This document shows positions 61,139 through 64,000 of a stretch of 64,000 nucleotides of DNA, piece after piece; the stretch's first letter is position 1, and each line of letters begins with the position of its first letter. A program made the translations under genes and the position numbers. Origin of the DNA: Pseudodesulfovibrio sp. JC047 (GTDB lineage: Bacteria; Desulfobacterota; Desulfovibrionia; Desulfovibrionales; Desulfovibrionaceae); contig NZ_WUEH01000009.1 in NCBI RefSeq assembly GCF_010468615.1, positions 1 through 64,000 on the forward strand, in the 5' to 3' direction. A model generated the notes under the pieces. The model worked only from the letters and a program-made list of their open reading frames with translations. It was not told the origin of the DNA and did not search any database.

Positions 61139-63046
61139 ATGCCCGTCATCATGGGAACAGCCGGTCACATCGACCATGGAAAGACCACACTCATCAAAGC
61201 ACTTACCGGCATTGATTGCGATCGACTTTCCGAAGAGAAAAAACGGGGCATTACCATTGAACTTGGTTTTGCCTTTCTGGATTTGGGAACGGGGAACAGG
61301 CTCGGTATCGTCGATGTCCCCGGTCATGAAAAATTTGTCAAGAATATGGTGGCCGGAGCTGCGGGCATCGACTTCGTCGTGCTAGTTATTGCCGCAGATG
61401 AAGGCATCATGCCACAGACGCGGGAGCATCTTGAAATTTGTCAATTGCTCGGCGTGAGCACCGGGCTGGTCGTGTTGACCAAGACCGATATGGTGGATCA
61501 GGAATGGTTGGACATGGTGGAAGAGGAAGTCGCAAGTTACCTTGAACCGACCTTTTTGGCCGGTGCGCCGATACTGCCTGTCTCCGCTCATACGGGAGAA
61601 GGGCTGGACGCATTGAAAGATCAATTGCGCGCCCTGATAACCGAATTCAAGCCGCGTCGGCGGTCAGACCTGTTCCGGTTGCCGGTGGATCGGGTGTTCA
61701 CCATGAAGGGGCACGGTACCGTCGTCACTGGCACCATGGTGTCCGGGGCTGTTTCCGTGGGAGAGGATGTGGTCTTGTATCCCAAGGGGAAGGCCACCAA
61801 GGTGCGGAGCTTGCAATCCCATGGTGAGACCGTGGACACGGCGCAGGCCGGACGGCGGACCGCGATCAACCTGTCTGGGTTGGAAGTGGAAGATATCAAG
61901 CGAGGGGATGTTCTGGCTCGTCCCGGTTCCCTGTTTCCGTCCACGGTGTGGGATATCGAATTGACGGTGCTTGAGTCATCCCATCTGCCGCTCAAACATC
62001 GGCGTGAAATCCATTTTCATCATGGGGCACGGGAAGTGTTGGCCCGAGTTTATTTATTGGATCGAGAGGATCTGAAACCGGGCGAGACCTGTGTGTGCCA
62101 GGTCCGGTTTTCCGAACCGCTGGCCGCAGTGTATGGCGACCGTATTGTTTTGCGCGCATTTTCTCCGCTCCGCGCGTTTGCGGGCGGGCGGGTGATAGGA
62201 CCCGTCGGACACAAGGTCAAACGGTTCTCAGGCAAAGTGGGCCGTATGCAGCAGCTTGCTGCGGACACGCCCGAAGCCGTGGTGACCGCTCAGTTGGAAC
62301 TGGTTGGTCCCGCTGGTCTGACATTTGCTGAACTGCTGACCATGACCAACCTTGAAACCAAGGGGCTTGAAAAAACGCTGGGCGTGCTCGGCGGACAGCA
62401 GAAAGCCATTTTGTTCGACAAGGAGACCCGTCGGTATGCCGGAGGCGAATTGGCGAAAAATCTTGGCGAGAGCCTGCATGATTTCCTGACAGATTTTCAT
62501 GCCAGGGAGTCCATGAAACCCGGGGTTCAGCGGGGTGAATTGGCGTCGTCGTGGGGCACGGATTTACCACCTAAGCTCTTTCATTTCGTGGTGGAACGAG
62601 CCATCAAGGCCGGGACCATCGTTGCCGAGCAGGAATTGTTGAAACTCAAAGGCCATACGGTCTCGCTTGCGTCGGATCAGAAAAAGGTTCGAGAAGTGAT
62701 TTTGGACGCGTATACCAAGGGTGGAAGCACGCCGCCGAATCTCAAGGATGTTCTTGAACCGCTTGGCATGGATTTCAAGCAGGCCGCGTCTGTCTTGAAG
62801 GTGTTGCAGGAGCAGGGCGAATTGATTCGTCTCAAAGGCGATATGTATTATCACAGGACCGCCCTGGATGACCTTCAACGGCGGATATGTGATTTTTTTG
62901 CCGACAATCAGGAAATGTCTGCGCCAGACTGCAAGGAGATCACCGGGCTGTCCCGGAAGTATCTCATTCCCATATTGGAATATTTTGATAAAGAGAAATT
63001 GACCGTTCGGGTGGGAGACGTCCGTCATCTCCGGAAACGTTCTTGA
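61139..63046 (+). CDS. selB: Selenocysteine-specific elongation factor
   Basis: The 635-residue GTPase delivers Sec-tRNA to UGA codons marked by a SECIS hairpin. It has the G1 motif [20 protein letters not shown], and TKTD, then two beta-barrel domains ([20 protein letters not shown]). The C-terminus is a run of winged-helix domains that bind SECIS RNA (about 370-635). Length and layout are typical. AAGG precedes the ATG. With selA it shows that the host can read UGA as selenocysteine, which bears on the in-frame UGA in the GT2 gene. Confidence 0.97.
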   Translation: MPVIMGTAGHIDHGKTTLIKALTGIDCDRLSEEKKRGITIELGFAFLDLGTGNRLGIVDVPGHEKFVKNMVAGAAGIDFVVLVIAADEGIMPQTREHLEICQLLGVSTGLVVLTKTDMVDQEWLDMVEEEVASYLEPTFLAGAPILPVSAHTGEGLDALKDQLRALITEFKPRRRSDLFRLPVDRVFTMKGHGTVVTGTMVSGAVSVGEDVVLYPKGKATKVRSLQSHGETVDTAQAGRRTAINLSGLEVEDIKRGDVLARPGSLFPSTVWDIELTVLESSHLPLKHRREIHFHHGAREVLARVYLLDREDLKPGETCVCQVRFSEPLAAVYGDRIVLRAFSPLRAFAGGRVIGPVGHKVKRFSGKVGRMQQLAADTPEAVVTAQLELVGPAGLTFAELLTMTNLETKGLEKTLGVLGGQQKAILFDKETRRYAGGELAKNLGESLHDFLTDFHARESMKPGVQRGELASSWGTDLPPKLFHFVVERAIKAGTIVAEQELLKLKGHTVSLASDQKKVREVILDAYTKGGSTPPNLKDVLEPLGMDFKQAASVLKVLQEQGELIRLKGDMYYHRTALDDLQRRICDFFADNQEMSAPDCKEITGLSRKYLIPILEYFDKEKLTVRVGDVRHLRKRS

Positions 63047-63077
63047 CACAGGGGAACACTCCCTTTAGGGCATTCTC

Positions 63078-63872
63078 ATGGATAAACGGCATTGGTGTGT
63101 TGTGACATTGATCGCGGTACTTGGACTGATGGCTGGCTGCGCCGGGAAAACCACCCGGGGCGCGGTCAATGATTTGGCCGTGGCCAATGCCATGGTAGAC
63201 GCTGCTGCGGATGTACTTGAAACAACCATTGCCAATGATACGGACGGCACGGTTCGGGCCTTGCTCGGCAAGGCCAAAGGCGTGTTGATCATTCCGGCTG
63301 TGGACGAAGCGAGCCTGTTGGTCTCCGTGGGCGGTGGCAACGCCGTGCTTATGGCCTTGACCGATCAAGGCTGGACCGGGCCGGTCTTCATGACCAAGGG
63401 CACGGTTGGCGTTGGTTTTCAGGCCGGGGTGTCCAGACAATCCGGCATACTGCTTTTCATGCATCAGGACGATGTCCGCTATATGTTGCGGACCGGGGCC
63501 ATTGTGCAGGCCCACGCCAGACTGATCGTTCTGAATGTGGCGTATGAAATTCACGAAACAGATGCCTTTTACGAATCTGGTGATGTGTATTTCGTGGGCG
63601 ATCGAAAAGGTGTGTACGCCGGTCTGGCCGTCAACAGTGGCGGATTCACGGATCGAACGGTTTTGAATGAAGTGTACACTGGCGTACCGGGCGGTGGTCC
63701 GCGTGCGATTTTACTGGAGCGGAAACTCCAACCCGAAGGCGCACAGCGTTTGCGTGATCTGTTGTCTCAAACAGGCAATGGAATGAAGGACAGTGCTGAA
63801 CAGCAACTGTTTTGGCAAAAGAAAAGGACGGAATCGAAATTCCGTCCTGAACTGTCTCTTTGGGGTGAGTGA
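63078..63872 (+). CDS. SYLF-domain (YSC84-like) lipoprotein
   Basis: The 264-residue protein has the lipobox LMAGC and a SYLF domain: KGVLIIPAVDEASLLVSVGGGNAVLM, TKGTVGVGFQAGVSRQSGILLFM, and YFVGDRKGVYAGLAVNSGGF. In eukaryotes the fold binds phosphoinositides; in bacteria it is an envelope protein of unknown task. Its last codons run over the tRNA-His terminator hairpin and 12 nt into the tRNA gene on the other strand. The C-terminal 20 residues may therefore be constrained by RNA rather than by protein. Confidence 0.88.
   Translation: MDKRHWCVVTLIAVLGLMAGCAGKTTRGAVNDLAVANAMVDAAADVLETTIANDTDGTVRALLGKAKGVLIIPAVDEASLLVSVGGGNAVLMALTDQGWTGPVFMTKGTVGVGFQAGVSRQSGILLFMHQDDVRYMLRTGAIVQAHARLIVLNVAYEIHETDAFYESGDVYFVGDRKGVYAGLAVNSGGFTDRTVLNEVYTGVPGGGPRAILLERKLQPEGAQRLRDLLSQTGNGMKDSAEQQLFWQKKRTESKFRPELSLWGE
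63825..63848 (-). terminator. tRNA-His terminator inside the SYLF gene
   Basis: A perfect 10-bp stem (63825-63834 with 63839-63848) closes the tetraloop TTCG on the minus strand and is followed there by TTTTCTTTT. It lies wholly within the coding end of the convergent SYLF gene. Confidence 0.8.
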
Positions 63873-63937
63873 TGGGACTTGAACCCACGGCCACCTGGGC
63901 CACAACCAGGTGCTCTACCAACTGAGCTACACCCACC
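63861..63937 (-). tRNA. tRNA-His (anticodon GTG)
   Basis: The gene spans 77 nt with encoded CCA and the extra 5' G(-1) opposite C73 that marks tRNA-His. The acceptor stem is GTGGGTG with CACTCAC, and the anticodon stem CCTGG/CCAGG frames TTGTGGC, giving GTG. Its 3' end overlaps the convergent SYLF coding sequence by 12 nt. Confidence 0.96.
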
Positions 63938-64000
63938 GTGTGAGGAGAGGTTTCTAGCTAACGATTCTCTCGCGGTCAAGCAAAAAGAATAAAAAAAGGT

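Noticed and set aside
61000-64000. tRNA-Sec (selC) near selB
   Set aside because: No long-acceptor tRNA with anticodon TCA was found; the only tRNA here is tRNA-His.

Overview
The window looks like chromosomal DNA of a Desulfovibrionaceae-type sulfate reducer, most like Pseudodesulfovibrio. The genus is an inference from gene content, not from a marker gene. Pointers are a tungsten aldehyde:ferredoxin oxidoreductase, selA and selB, a bioD-bioA fusion, a DUF4301 protein, and an XXXCH/CofD-like pair of the kind assigned to the 'GAK' cassette of Desulfovibrio-like bacteria. About 45 protein genes, three tRNAs and several intrinsic terminators can be supported. No IS element, integrase, CRISPR array or rRNA was seen.

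Layout. 311-3934 is a signalling group: a lone PAS protein, a three-PAS histidine kinase and a receiver-HDOD regulator. 4047-8856 holds a DUF4301 protein, a two-helix HAMP-like membrane protein and a TPR plus glycosidase-like exported protein. 8857-28015 (minus strand) is a long, tightly packed operon that I read as one exopolysaccharide system. It holds a cellulose-synthase-like GT2, five DUF3131 paralogues, an outer-membrane-barrel-like protein, a solute-binding lipoprotein, and a GT39 glycosyltransferase with two LamG-like domains. It also holds a polyprenyl-phosphate sugar transferase and a pair of small SMR/ArnE-F-like flippase subunits. A partner-switching module is built into the same operon: two STAS proteins, an RsbW-like kinase and a receiver-PP2C phosphatase. 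A PAS histidine kinase is divergent from it. The GT2 carries an in-frame UGA and the adjacent DUF3131 gene a 1-nt frameshift, so the locus may be partly broken, mis-sequenced, or (less likely) use selenocysteine.

28125-34600 contains the kinase, an exported amidohydrolase, a Gdx-type SMR exporter and a double-CHASE3 chemoreceptor. Two identical 140-bp blocks, each with tRNA-Leu(CAG) and its terminator, lie at 34558-34697 and 52127-52266. They bracket 17.4 kb holding a sodium:solute symporter plus bioDA, a Cache chemoreceptor, a 1752-residue repeat adhesin with its type I ABC transporter and adaptor, and an aldehyde oxidoreductase. This arrangement suggests an exchangeable segment.

52410-64000 is mostly housekeeping: an AEC transporter, the two GAK-type genes, folC-selA-aminopeptidase, a Sel1-repeat lipoprotein, a FecR-domain protein, selB, a SYLF lipoprotein and tRNA-His. 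Starts were chosen by Shine-Dalgarno match and family N-termini. Functions of the DUF3131, barrel, DUF4301 and GAK proteins are not established here.
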